Below are positions 20,858-29,439 of a DNA stretch of 43,755 nucleotides, piece by piece. Position numbers and translations under genes: made by a program. How positions within the stretch are numbered: position 1 is the stretch's first letter; the number at the start of each line of letters is the position of its first letter. The DNA is from Bacillota bacterium (GTDB lineage Bacteria; Bacillota; Dethiobacteria; DTU022; UBA8154): contig JAKORA010000334.1 in NCBI GenBank assembly GCA_029778075.1, positions 1 through 43,755 of the forward strand, given 5' to 3'. The notes under the pieces were generated by a model. The model was not told the origin of the DNA. It searched no databases and saw only the letters and a program-made list of their open reading frames with translations.

Positions 20858-22165
20858 TTAGCTTTTTTCCTGAAATAAGCCGAGCCTTTCATATATATAG
20901 GGGACAAAACGCAGATGTTTCTGGGGGTCAAAGCAGGATTCGATCTCTTCGGCAGTAAGCAGTGAAGCGATCTCGCGGTCATTTTCCAGTAACTGCCGGA
21001 AAGGCACTTGTTCCTCCCAGGAACGCATGGCATACTTCTGCACAAGATCATAAGCTCTTTCCCGGGAGACTCCTTTTCCTACCAAAGTCAAAAGAACAGC
21101 CTGGGAGTAAATCAACCCGCCTGTTTTCTCCAGATTGGCCAGCATATTCCCGGGATAAACATGCAGATTTTTAATAATACGATTCATTTGGTGGAGCATA
21201 TAATCGACCAGAATAGTGGAATCCGGCAAAATGATCCTCTCGGCAGAGGAATGAGAAATATCGCGCTCGTGCCAGAGAGGAATGTTTTCCAGTGAAATCT
21301 GGGCATTGGCACGGACCACGCGGGCAAGGCCGCTGATCTGCTCACAGGAAACCGGATTGCGCTTGTGGGGCATGGCAGAGGAACCTTTCTGCCCCTGGTA
21401 AAAAGGCTCCTCCAGTTCGCGAATTTCAGTTTTTTGCAGACCTCTTATTTCCACGGCGAACTTATCCAGTGAAGTAGCGATAAGCGCCAAAACCATAAGA
21501 AGCTCGGCATGCAGATCCCGCTGCAGGATCTGGGTGGAGATCGGAGCAGGTTTCAACCCCAGGCGCCGGCATACGGACTCTTCCACATCGGGGTCCAGAT
21601 GCGCAAAAGTCCCCACTGCACCGGAAATTTTTCCATAGGAGACAGTTTCCTCGGCTCTCCGGAGCCTTTCCCGGTGCCTGTTCAGCTCATCCCACCACAG
21701 GGCAAATTTTAAGCCAAGCGTTATCGGTTCGGCGTGAACTCCGTGCGTACGCCCGATCATAATCGTGTTCTGATGCTTCAGCGCCTGCTCTTTTAAAGTT
21801 GCTGATAAAGTCGCCAGCCCTTCAGCAATCAGGCCGACTGCTTCCTTCAGCAACAGTGAAAGGGCTGTATCCACGATATCATAGGAGGTGAGCCCGTAAT
21901 GAAAATAGCGCGACTCCTCTCCCAGGCTTTCCGCTACACACCGTGTAAAAGCTACCACATCATGACGGGTAGTTTCTTCAATTTCTAAAATCCTCTCTAC
22001 AGAAAAATTCGCCCTTTGCTCTATGGCTTCGGCGGCTTCCAAAGGGATAATCCCTTTTTCTGCCAGGGCGTAACAGACAGCAATTTCTATCTCCAGAAAT
22101 TTTCTATACCTGTTTTCCAGGGTCCAGATGCGTCCCATCTCCGGCCGGGTATATCTATCAATCAC
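20858..22165 (-). CDS. purB: Adenylosuccinate lyase
   Basis: PurB cleaves SAICAR and adenylosuccinate, releasing fumarate. The 435-aa protein contains the superfamily signature GSSAMPHKRNP (residues about 263-273), the TSYDIVDTAL segment and MIGRTHGVHAEPITLG with the catalytic His. GTG 22165 follows AAGAGGTG. It lies 16 nt after purE. Confidence 0.95.
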   Translation of the reverse strand: MIDRYTRPEMGRIWTLENRYRKFLEIEIAVCYALAEKGIIPLEAAEAIEQRANFSVERILEIEETTRHDVVAFTRCVAESLGEESRYFHYGLTSYDIVDTALSLLLKEAVGLIAEGLATLSATLKEQALKHQNTIMIGRTHGVHAEPITLGLKFALWWDELNRHRERLRRAEETVSYGKISGAVGTFAHLDPDVEESVCRRLGLKPAPISTQILQRDLHAELLMVLALIATSLDKFAVEIRGLQKTEIRELEEPFYQGQKGSSAMPHKRNPVSCEQISGLARVVRANAQISLENIPLWHERDISHSSAERIILPDSTILVDYMLHQMNRIIKNLHVYPGNMLANLEKTGGLIYSQAVLLTLVGKGVSRERAYDLVQKYAMRSWEEQVPFRQLLENDREIASLLTAEEIESCFDPQKHLRFVPYIYERLGLFQEKS

Positions 22166-22181
22166 TTTTACAACACCTCTT

Positions 22182-22700
22182 TTACTTTTCAGCGCCGGCT
22201 ATATACTTCTTATACCCCAGCTTTTGCAACCTTTCATTTTTCTCCTTCACCTGGTTGGCGAGCTCTTTTTTATAAGCTATAATTCTTTCCCTGACCAGGG
22301 GATCTTTGACACCGATAATCTGAGCAGCCAGGATACCGGCATTAAAGGCTCCGTCAACAGCCACTGTGGCCACGGGAATGCCCCTGGGCATCTGAACCAT
22401 AGCATAAAGGGCATCAAGTCCTCCTAAAGGAGAGGAGCTCAAGGGCACCGCAATAACAGGCAACGGAGTTAAAGCGGCAATCACCCCGGCAAGGTGTGCA
22501 GCTCCGCCAGCTCCGGCAATAATTACTTCTATCCCCCTGGCAGCGGCATTTTTGGCTATTTCTGCCGTTTCTTCCGGCAAACGATGGGCGGAAGAAATAA
22601 GCACCTCATAGGAGAGTTGGAACCTTTCCAGGGCATTTAAACACTGGGACATTACGGGCAGGTCCGAATCACTACCCATAATAACGCTAACCTGTGGCAT
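22182..22700 (-). CDS. purE: N5-carboxyaminoimidazole ribonucleotide mutase
   Basis: PurE (class I) moves the carboxyl group of N5-CAIR to give CAIR. The 172-aa sequence begins with the family signature VSVIMGSDSDLPVM and contains SAHRLPEE, GAGGAAHLAGVIAA and PVIAVPLSSSPLGGLD. It appears to be the first gene of the purE-B-F-M-N-H-D unit, with a promoter at 22840-22868. No purK is present in the window; it may lie elsewhere. Confidence 0.95.
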   Translation of the reverse strand: MPQVSVIMGSDSDLPVMSQCLNALERFQLSYEVLISSAHRLPEETAEIAKNAAARGIEVIIAGAGGAAHLAGVIAALTPLPVIAVPLSSSPLGGLDALYAMVQMPRGIPVATVAVDGAFNAGILAAQIIGVKDPLVRERIIAYKKELANQVKEKNERLQKLGYKKYIAGAEK

Positions 22701-22839
22701 AAAACCCCTCCGTTTAATTTGTTACTACTCCTCATTCACATCCGGAGGTTAAAATTATTCTTTCAATAAATCCGAATCAACTTTTGTTCCTGTCAGGCAG
22801 CATAACAAGAGTTGTTCCTGACAATATTATTACACTTTT

Positions 22840-22868
22840 ATAATACATGAAATTTCCCTATCCGTAAA
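22840..22868 (-). promoter_or_regulatory. Candidate sigma-A promoter of the purE operon
   Basis: On the minus strand TTTACG (plus 22863-22868), a 17-bp spacer and TATTAT (22840-22845) precede purE, predicting a leader of about 130 nt. Inside that leader TGTCAGG and CCTGACA can form a hairpin (about 22793-22825). Plus 22764-22776 resembles a Gram-positive PurBox half (AAATCCGAATCAA), but the match is weak. I see no purine riboswitch core. Confidence 0.5.
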
Positions 22869-22906
22869 CGGGATAAAAGAATGACCTGTAAACTCTAAAA
22901 TGTAGC

Positions 22907-24445
22907 TCACTCCCATTCAATAGTTGATGGAGGTTTGGAAGTCAGGTCGTAAACAAAGCGGTTAACCTGGGGAATTTCGTTTACCAGCCTGCTGGAGATA
23001 GTGCTCAACACTTCATAGGGTATGGGGTACCAGTCGGCGGTCATTCCATCCCGACTCGTGACTGCACGCAGTGCCACGGTATGAGCATAAGTGCGCCGGT
23101 CACCTTTCACACCGACACTTAAAATATTCGGCAGGACGGCAAAAACCTGCCATATTTTGCGGTAAAGGCCGGCTCTTTTTATTTCCTCTACAACAATATG
23201 GTCAGCCTCTCTGAGAATGGAAAGCTTTTCGGGAGTAACCTCGCCCAGGATGCGCACCGCCAGCCCAGGCCCGGGAAAAGGATGTCTCCAGACCATTTCT
23301 TCAGGCAACCCCAGCTCTTCTCCCACCCTGCGGACTTCATCCTTAAAAAGATATTTCAGGGGTTCAATTAAAGCCAGCTGCATATCTTCCGGCAGCCCCC
23401 CTACATTATGATGGGACTTGATTAAGGCGGCAGTAGCTGTTCCGCTTTCAATTACATCGGGATAAAGAGTGCCCTGAACCAGAAAATCAATATCCCCCAG
23501 CTTTTTTGCCTCCCGTTCAAAGACACGGATAAAATGCCGGCCGATAATCTTTCTCTTTTCCTCCGGGTCGGTAACACCTTCAAGAAGTTTGAGGAATTCC
23601 TCCGCTGCATCCACAGCGATAATTTGCATATTAAATTTATCCCGAAAGGTGGAGAGGACCTCTTCTTTTTCTCCTTTACGCAACAGCCCGTGATCAACAA
23701 AGATGCAAAACAACCTGGAACCAATGGCCTTGTGTACCAGCATGGCTGCAACAGAAGAATCAACACCCCCGCTTAAACCGCAAACCGCACGGCCATGAGG
23801 CCCCACCTGTTCCCTGATTTCTCTGATGCTGCTTTCCACAAAGCTTTCCATAGTCCACTTTCCGGAAAAACGGCAGATTCTAAACAGAAAATTGCCCAGA
23901 ATCGCCTGCCCCTGGGGAGTATGGATAACCTCAGGGTGAAATTGTAAACCATAAAGTTTGGCTGTTTCGTCGGCCATGGCAGCCACCGGGGTATCTTTGC
24001 TTTGAGCAAGAACCCTGAATCCGGGAGGCACCGCGGTGACCTGATCTGCATGGCTCATCCAGGCTTCAAATTTTTTCCCCAGCCCTTTAAGCAACTCTCC
24101 ACTTTCTATAACGGATAAAAATGTCCGGCCGTATTCTTGGTTGGGGGCCTGGACGACCTCCCCTCCGAGATCTCTGGCCATAAGCTGCATCCCGTAACAG
24201 ATACCCAAAACGGGAATGCCCAGCCGATAAAAACGGGGATCACAGCAAGGGGCCTCCGGCTCGTAAACACTGGCAGGGCCGCCAGAAAAAATAAGCGCAG
24301 AGGGTTTCCCTTGAAGGAGCTCCTCCAGAGAAACATTATATGGTTTAATCTCACAGTAAACCTTTTGTTCTCTTATCATCCGGGCGATTAGTTGTGTATA
24401 TTGGCCTCCAAAATCTAGAATAATCACTTTTTCTTCTACAGCCAT
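22907..24445 (-). CDS. guaA: GMP synthase (glutamine-hydrolysing)
   Basis: GuaA aminates XMP to GMP. The 512-aa protein has an N-terminal class I glutaminase ([18 protein letters not shown]; nucleophile in [16 protein letters not shown]), the PP-loop ATP pyrophosphatase [13 protein letters not shown] near residue 225, and a C-terminal dimerisation domain ending KPPSTIEWE. About 200 bp separate it from purE, and a separate promoter is seen there, so it may be transcribed on its own. Confidence 0.96.
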   Translation of the reverse strand: MAVEEKVIILDFGGQYTQLIARMIREQKVYCEIKPYNVSLEELLQGKPSALIFSGGPASVYEPEAPCCDPRFYRLGIPVLGICYGMQLMARDLGGEVVQAPNQEYGRTFLSVIESGELLKGLGKKFEAWMSHADQVTAVPPGFRVLAQSKDTPVAAMADETAKLYGLQFHPEVIHTPQGQAILGNFLFRICRFSGKWTMESFVESSIREIREQVGPHGRAVCGLSGGVDSSVAAMLVHKAIGSRLFCIFVDHGLLRKGEKEEVLSTFRDKFNMQIIAVDAAEEFLKLLEGVTDPEEKRKIIGRHFIRVFEREAKKLGDIDFLVQGTLYPDVIESGTATAALIKSHHNVGGLPEDMQLALIEPLKYLFKDEVRRVGEELGLPEEMVWRHPFPGPGLAVRILGEVTPEKLSILREADHIVVEEIKRAGLYRKIWQVFAVLPNILSVGVKGDRRTYAHTVALRAVTSRDGMTADWYPIPYEVLSTISSRLVNEIPQVNRFVYDLTSKPPSTIEWE

Positions 24446-24527
24446 ACATATTTTCTCCTATCTTCTGAATTACGACTCTTCATATTCGTCAAGGCTCTCT
24501 ACATTTCCTGCTGTCAATACGAAAATA

Positions 24528-24645
24528 TAGCAGCAATTGCTGCAGGCGGAGCTTAAGGCGTTTTGGCTCGTAAAGTTCTACGGCTTGCTTGAGTCCCCTA
24601 CGACCTGCCCGGCCAAATCCCATATTAAATAGGGGTTGCGAATGG
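24528..24645. repeat. Partial copy (B) of the dispersed repeat family
   Basis: The stretch contains TAGCAGCAATTGCTGCAGGC and a module beginning GGCTCGTAAAGTTCTACGGC that matches 32637-32700 and, in reverse complement, 2940-3010. Only the left terminal part and the first module are present, so this is a truncated or solo copy. It lies upstream of guaA, between its start and the terminator at 24651-24681. Confidence 0.7.
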
Positions 24646-24650
24646 CAGGA

Positions 24651-24681
24651 AAAAGGACCGGAAATTTGCTCCGGTCCTTTT
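24651..24681 (-). terminator. Rho-independent terminator
   Basis: AAAAGGACCGGA (24651-24662) pairs with TCCGGTCCTTTT (24670-24681); on the minus strand the stem is followed by TTTTTCC. It lies 40 nt beyond the copy of the groEL 3' end at 24721-24747 and may have been the original groEL terminator before the intervening segment arrived (inference). Confidence 0.8.
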
Positions 24682-24720
24682 CTATATGGTATGGCTCTTT
24701 TTTGCTTTTCTGCTTTTCCT

Positions 24721-24747
24721 GTTTTTTACATTGGAGGCATGTCGCCC
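24721..24747. repeat. 27-bp direct repeat, copy of the groEL 3' end
   Basis: These 27 bases are identical to 27206-27232, where they encode the last codons of groEL (GDMPPM, stop) plus 5 nt of 3' UTR. In this copy the tail is in frame with a short minus-strand frame that reads to 24884 (beginning VTKDCFPKKEFMRIKAEN) and continues up to the stop codon of the neighbouring gene. Together the two copies bracket a 2.46-kb segment like attachment-site repeats. Confidence 0.9.
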
Positions 24748-24896
24748 TTTTTGATTATATCTGTGTCAATGCTATGAATAGGGATTTTAAGGGTATTTAC
24801 CAGCCTCTTACCGGAAATATTATTCCGTTCATTCTCCGCTTTTATACGCATAAATTCTTTTTTTGGAAAACAATCTTTTGTCACGTTGATTCCCGA

Positions 24897-25823
24897 TTAC
24901 TCCCGGGTAGGCGTAACCGTCCTGGAAGTCTCGTTGGTTATCTCTATCGTCGCCTGATCAGGCGGATAAGTTATACCGGAGCATAAAAATTCAAGCCCTG
25001 TAAAGAGGCTCTCTTTCCCGGCGGGCATGTACTTCGCGGTTTCTGGGTACCCGAATCCTTTTGACTGGATGAAGTCGAATGTAATGTTCCTTACCCATTC
25101 GTATCTCTTGCCCTGGTACTCTATTCCCCAATTTCCGGCATGTTCCTTTACTTCGTAATAAGAGACTGTAACTCTTGGAATGAGCAACGGTAAGCTTTGA
25201 AACATTTTCTGGACATCCTGGACGTGAGCTTCAGAGAAGCTCATTGAACGAAGCAGTTCCACGGCCTGTTCTTTTTCTTCAGCGCTGCCCAAAACATCCC
25301 CTGTGCCGGCGTTATATACTTCGATTTTAAAGCCTAGGTCGAATTTGTCATGGCTGAACAGCACTGCAGCGGCCTCGGTTTTGTCGTTCACGGAAGGGTC
25401 GGTGCGGATAATATAGTTCAGTATGTCGTTTACCCATACCCTTACGGCCTGTCCTGCGCTGTCGTATCGAGTGGGCTGCCAGTTGGCTAACGCCTGTGCA
25501 TCAAAATAGAACTTCGGATAATTTCCAACTTTTATCCAAAGAAGAGGCGTGCGGTAGCGTATCCCCGTTACGGCGCGTGTAGCCGTAACAAAGAAGTCGA
25601 AGTAATCGAATTTGCCGGTTTCCCGATTGTATTCAGGTCTTATTCTGCCGTATACAGGGCCTTCTACTACTTCTTCCGCACGTATCTCTTCATCTAAAGC
25701 CAGGTTTAACTTAGGAAAAGAACTGGCGTCTGCCTCGGGGACAGACGCCAGTAACAGCAAAATTATCAATAAGAAACCAACTGCTTTTCTCAGCGCACTA
25801 ATCACTCCTTGACCTCCTTCCAA
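24897..25823 (-). CDS. Uncharacterised exported protein
   Basis: This 308-aa protein is not recognised. It has a typical signal peptide near the N-terminus (VISALRKAVGFLLIILLLLA followed by SVPEADAS), so it is probably secreted or surface-bound. The remainder is aromatic-rich and of mixed beta type (FDYFDFFVTATRAVTGIRYR, TVSYYEVKEHAGNWGIEYQG), without cysteine motifs or further membrane segments. The start overlaps the end of the upstream gene (25802) by 22 bp, suggesting coupling. Both genes lie inside the segment bounded by groEL-tail repeats, which suggests acquisition by transfer. Confidence 0.6.
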   Translation of the reverse strand: MEGGQGVISALRKAVGFLLIILLLLASVPEADASSFPKLNLALDEEIRAEEVVEGPVYGRIRPEYNRETGKFDYFDFFVTATRAVTGIRYRTPLLWIKVGNYPKFYFDAQALANWQPTRYDSAGQAVRVWVNDILNYIIRTDPSVNDKTEAAAVLFSHDKFDLGFKIEVYNAGTGDVLGSAEEKEQAVELLRSMSFSEAHVQDVQKMFQSLPLLIPRVTVSYYEVKEHAGNWGIEYQGKRYEWVRNITFDFIQSKGFGYPETAKYMPAGKESLFTGLEFLCSGITYPPDQATIEITNETSRTVTPTRE

Positions 25824-26380
25824 TTGCTTAACGGAATTCTAAAATCAATTCTCCAGCCGATGGTTTGTGGATCAAGAGCGCTAAGGCTACCCAAATATTC
25901 CATGTCCCTCTCATACAGCTTTCCGGGTTCAAGCCCTTCAGGATTGGAACCTTTGTATTTAATTTGCAATACCCCGCGGACTGCTCCATAACCTCGAAAA
26001 TCTTTATAAACTGTTCTCGGGTCGGCATAGAATCTCACGTATTCTGCTCCCGGATAAAACTCTCCTCCGCGGTATTGATTGCTGTTTAAGACTTTAGTAG
26101 TTTCATGCACATCAAAATTAGCATCGAAGCCGTTGTTGAATTTCAGATAATCGTCGAAAGACATATAATCATTCATTTTCCGTTCAATCGGATAGCTCCT
26201 CAGTCTCTGAATGTCTGCCTCAGTCAATGCCGTGGTCTTAGGAGACAACTCTCCTTTCCCGCCGCCAGTCGTCCAGATATTGACGGTCCTCGTTGCTCCG
26301 TCCCAATCCACTTTTAAGCACTTTAAAAGCTGTCTCGGAGGGTCAATTTTGTTTGTGCTTATAATAAGGGTATCCCCCAC
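25802..26380 (-). CDS. Uncharacterised protein with copper-amine-oxidase-N-like motif, probably 5'-truncated
   Basis: The frame of 192 codons starts at GTG 26380 with AGGAG nearly touching it. An in-frame TGA lies 12 nt upstream. Residues about 23-36 (KVDWDGATRTVNIW) resemble the end of the stalk domain known as copper amine oxidase N-terminal domain, which usually follows a signal peptide. Here the first part of that domain and any signal peptide are missing, so the gene may be a truncated survivor. The rest (YPGAEYVRFYADPRTVYKDF) is not recognised. It overlaps the following exported-protein gene. Confidence 0.5.
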   Translation of the reverse strand: MGDTLIISTNKIDPPRQLLKCLKVDWDGATRTVNIWTTGGGKGELSPKTTALTEADIQRLRSYPIERKMNDYMSFDDYLKFNNGFDANFDVHETTKVLNSNQYRGGEFYPGAEYVRFYADPRTVYKDFRGYGAVRGVLQIKYKGSNPEGLEPGKLYERDMEYLGSLSALDPQTIGWRIDFRIPLSNWKEVKE

Positions 26381-26403
26381 TCCTACAAATCAAAGCTCAA
26401 CAC

Positions 26404-26655
26404 CAGCTCCGGAACCATATTCGATATGCTTTTCGCCCCCTTTCCGCCCCCTCTTCATTATCGGTAAAAATCAACCGAACTTTATCTTTTAAATCTGGAA
26501 AGCAGGCAATTTTTAACAACAAAGAAACTCCGCTGGTATTGTCGTTCTAGTTGCACGGAGTCGGGCTCATTTGAAAGAACATAGCTAAAAGATATATTAA
26601 AGCCAGAATGACTATAAAAGGAACGTATATCGTTAAACAGGCTATCTGCCTAAGG
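26404..26655 (-). pseudogene. Membrane-anchored M28-type metallopeptidase fragment
   Basis: On the minus strand one frame gives a hydrophobic helix (IYVPFIVILALIYLLAMFF), then a TAG near 26554, then NDNTSGVSLLLKIACFPDL and VRLIFTDNEEGAERG. The NDNTSGV and TDNEE segments match the zinc-ligand Asp and catalytic Glu-Glu region of M28 aminopeptidases. The frame ends soon afterwards, without the remaining ligands. An in-frame stop and the missing halves indicate a decayed gene. Amber readthrough is conceivable but would still leave a fragment. Confidence 0.55.
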
Positions 26656-27178
26656 ATAGGCTACTTTAAAAATTTTTTAAAAAGAAATAAGTAGAAAAGG
26701 AGACCCAAAAAAAGTCTCCTTTAAGTTTTTCGAAATTCAAATTATTAAAATACAATATATGGTTATAAGCCTGTACTCTCTGCAGGAGGCGCGCGTTTGA
26801 CCTCCTAGAGCAGGAACCTTTTTCTTCGTTGTAATATCTTCTTCTGAGCTTTATTATTTCCATTTATATGATATGTATTAGGGGCGTAAAGCCCCTTAAA
26901 ATTATTGATGCGTCTTTTAAGCCTTCTCCGGTTGTCCTGAAAGCGTTTCGATGTAAGGGCGCAGAATGGCAAAGGCCGCGACCCAGATCAGGACGAATAT
27001 CCCAATTCCATTTTTGCTTGACGCACTCTAAATTAAGGCTTCGCCCGTTTTGAGCGAAGCCCGTTATTTTTATTTGAAGGTGCGTGTTTAAGTCTTGTGC
27101 GACGTCCATCATCCAGGTAGAGTCTTGATCGGAAAGTACTACTTTTGGAAAAAAAACGGAAAGAAGTCGGATATGAAA
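26656..27178. other. Non-coding stretch with several hairpins
   Basis: I find no supportable gene in this part of the groEL-tail-flanked segment. It contains three stem-loops: AAAGGAGAC/GTCTCCTTT (26696-26722), AGGGGC/GCCCCT (26880-26896) and GGCTTCGC/GCGAAGCC (27037-27061, followed on the plus strand by a T-rich run). These may be terminators of lost genes. Open frames here lack ribosome sites and recognisable motifs. Confidence 0.5.
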
Positions 27179-27200
27179 AAGCCCCGTATAATCGGGGCTT
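27179..27200 (-). terminator. groL: Rho-independent terminator of groESL
   Basis: AAGCCCCG (27179-27186) pairs with CGGGGCTT (27193-27200); on the minus strand TTTTTC follows. It is 10 nt beyond the groEL stop. Confidence 0.88.
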
Positions 27201-27205
27201 ATAAG

Positions 27206-28836
<1,631 letters not shown>

Positions 28837-28862
28837 TCACAATAACCCTCCTTGTTTGGTAT

Positions 28863-28888
28863 TATATTAGGTAACTATATTAGGTAAC
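28863..28888. repeat. 13-bp perfect tandem duplication in the groES-groEL spacer
   Basis: The unit TATATTAGGTAAC occurs twice head to tail. It lies 27-52 nt before the groEL start. No function is apparent; replication slippage is the simplest origin. Confidence 0.9.
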
Positions 28889-28954
28889 TCCTGAAAAAAA
28901 ATTCAATCTGGGTTAATTTAAATACAAAACTAAGTGGACTCTGTTTTTAAGCTT

Positions 28955-29242
28955 TTATACATAAACAGCCAAAATGTCGTCCTGGCGTAAAATGAGGTAC
29001 TCTTCGTCACCAATCTTGATTTCTGTGCCGGCATACTTGGAAAAAACAACCTTGTCGCCGACTTTAACGTCCATTTGCACTTTTGTCCCGTCATCAAGGA
29101 CCCTGCCTGGACCTACAGCTTTAACTTCCCCTTCCTGTGGCTTTTCCTTGGCTTTATCCGGAAGGACAATGCCAGCGCTGGTCTTCTCCTCCTTCTCCAG
29201 GACCTTGATGATTACCCTGTCCCCTAATGGCTTTAAGTTCAT
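28955..29242 (-). CDS. groS: Co-chaperonin GroES (Hsp10)
   Basis: GroES caps the GroEL ring. The 95-aa product has the family's start ([20 protein letters not shown]), the mobile loop with TSAGIVLPD and the [15 protein letters not shown] segment. I choose ATG 29242 with AAGGAGG 8 nt upstream; the frame is open to 29290 but that part covers the CIRCE operator. Confidence 0.97.
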   Translation of the reverse strand: MNLKPLGDRVIIKVLEKEEKTSAGIVLPDKAKEKPQEGEVKAVGPGRVLDDGTKVQMDVKVGDKVVFSKYAGTEIKIGDEEYLILRQDDILAVYV

Positions 29243-29279
29243 TCTGATACCTCCTTGTTGTGTTGTAAAATGTTCATTG

Positions 29280-29306
29280 TTAGCACTCATTTAAACTGAG
29301 TGCTAA
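29280..29306. promoter_or_regulatory. CIRCE operator (HrcA site)
   Basis: A perfect TTAGCACTC - 9 nt - GAGTGCTAA inverted repeat lies 38 nt before the groES start. This is the consensus site for the heat-shock repressor HrcA, so groESL is expected to be induced by unfolded-protein stress. No hrcA is present in the window. Confidence 0.97.
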
Positions 29307-29319
29307 TCAACCTTATCTA

Positions 29320-29349
29320 ATATTATTAAAAATTGCCTTAGGATATCAA
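29320..29349 (-). promoter_or_regulatory. Candidate sigma-A promoter of groESL
   Basis: On the minus strand TTGATA (plus 29344-29349), an 18-bp spacer and TAATAT (29320-29325) lie just upstream of CIRCE, the usual arrangement in which HrcA overlaps the transcript start. Confidence 0.55.
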
Positions 29350-29439
29350 CTCAAGCGTAACACTTATAAACAGCCATATTAACAGGTAGAGCTTGTTTGC
29401 TTTAAATTTCCTTCTAATTCTCCTTTTTCCTTTAAATTT

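Noticed and set aside
22701-22906. Purine riboswitch upstream of purE
   Set aside because: The conserved P1-loop core and the loop-loop elements were not found; only a simple hairpin and a weak PurBox-like stretch are present.
26666-26863. Minus-strand 65-codon frame beginning MEIIKLRRRYY
   Set aside because: No Shine-Dalgarno, no recognisable domain, and it spans a hairpin; treated as non-coding.
24750-27205. Insertion sequence or prophage between guaA and groEL
   Set aside because: No transposase, integrase or phage gene and no terminal inverted repeats were found; only direct groEL-tail repeats flank it.
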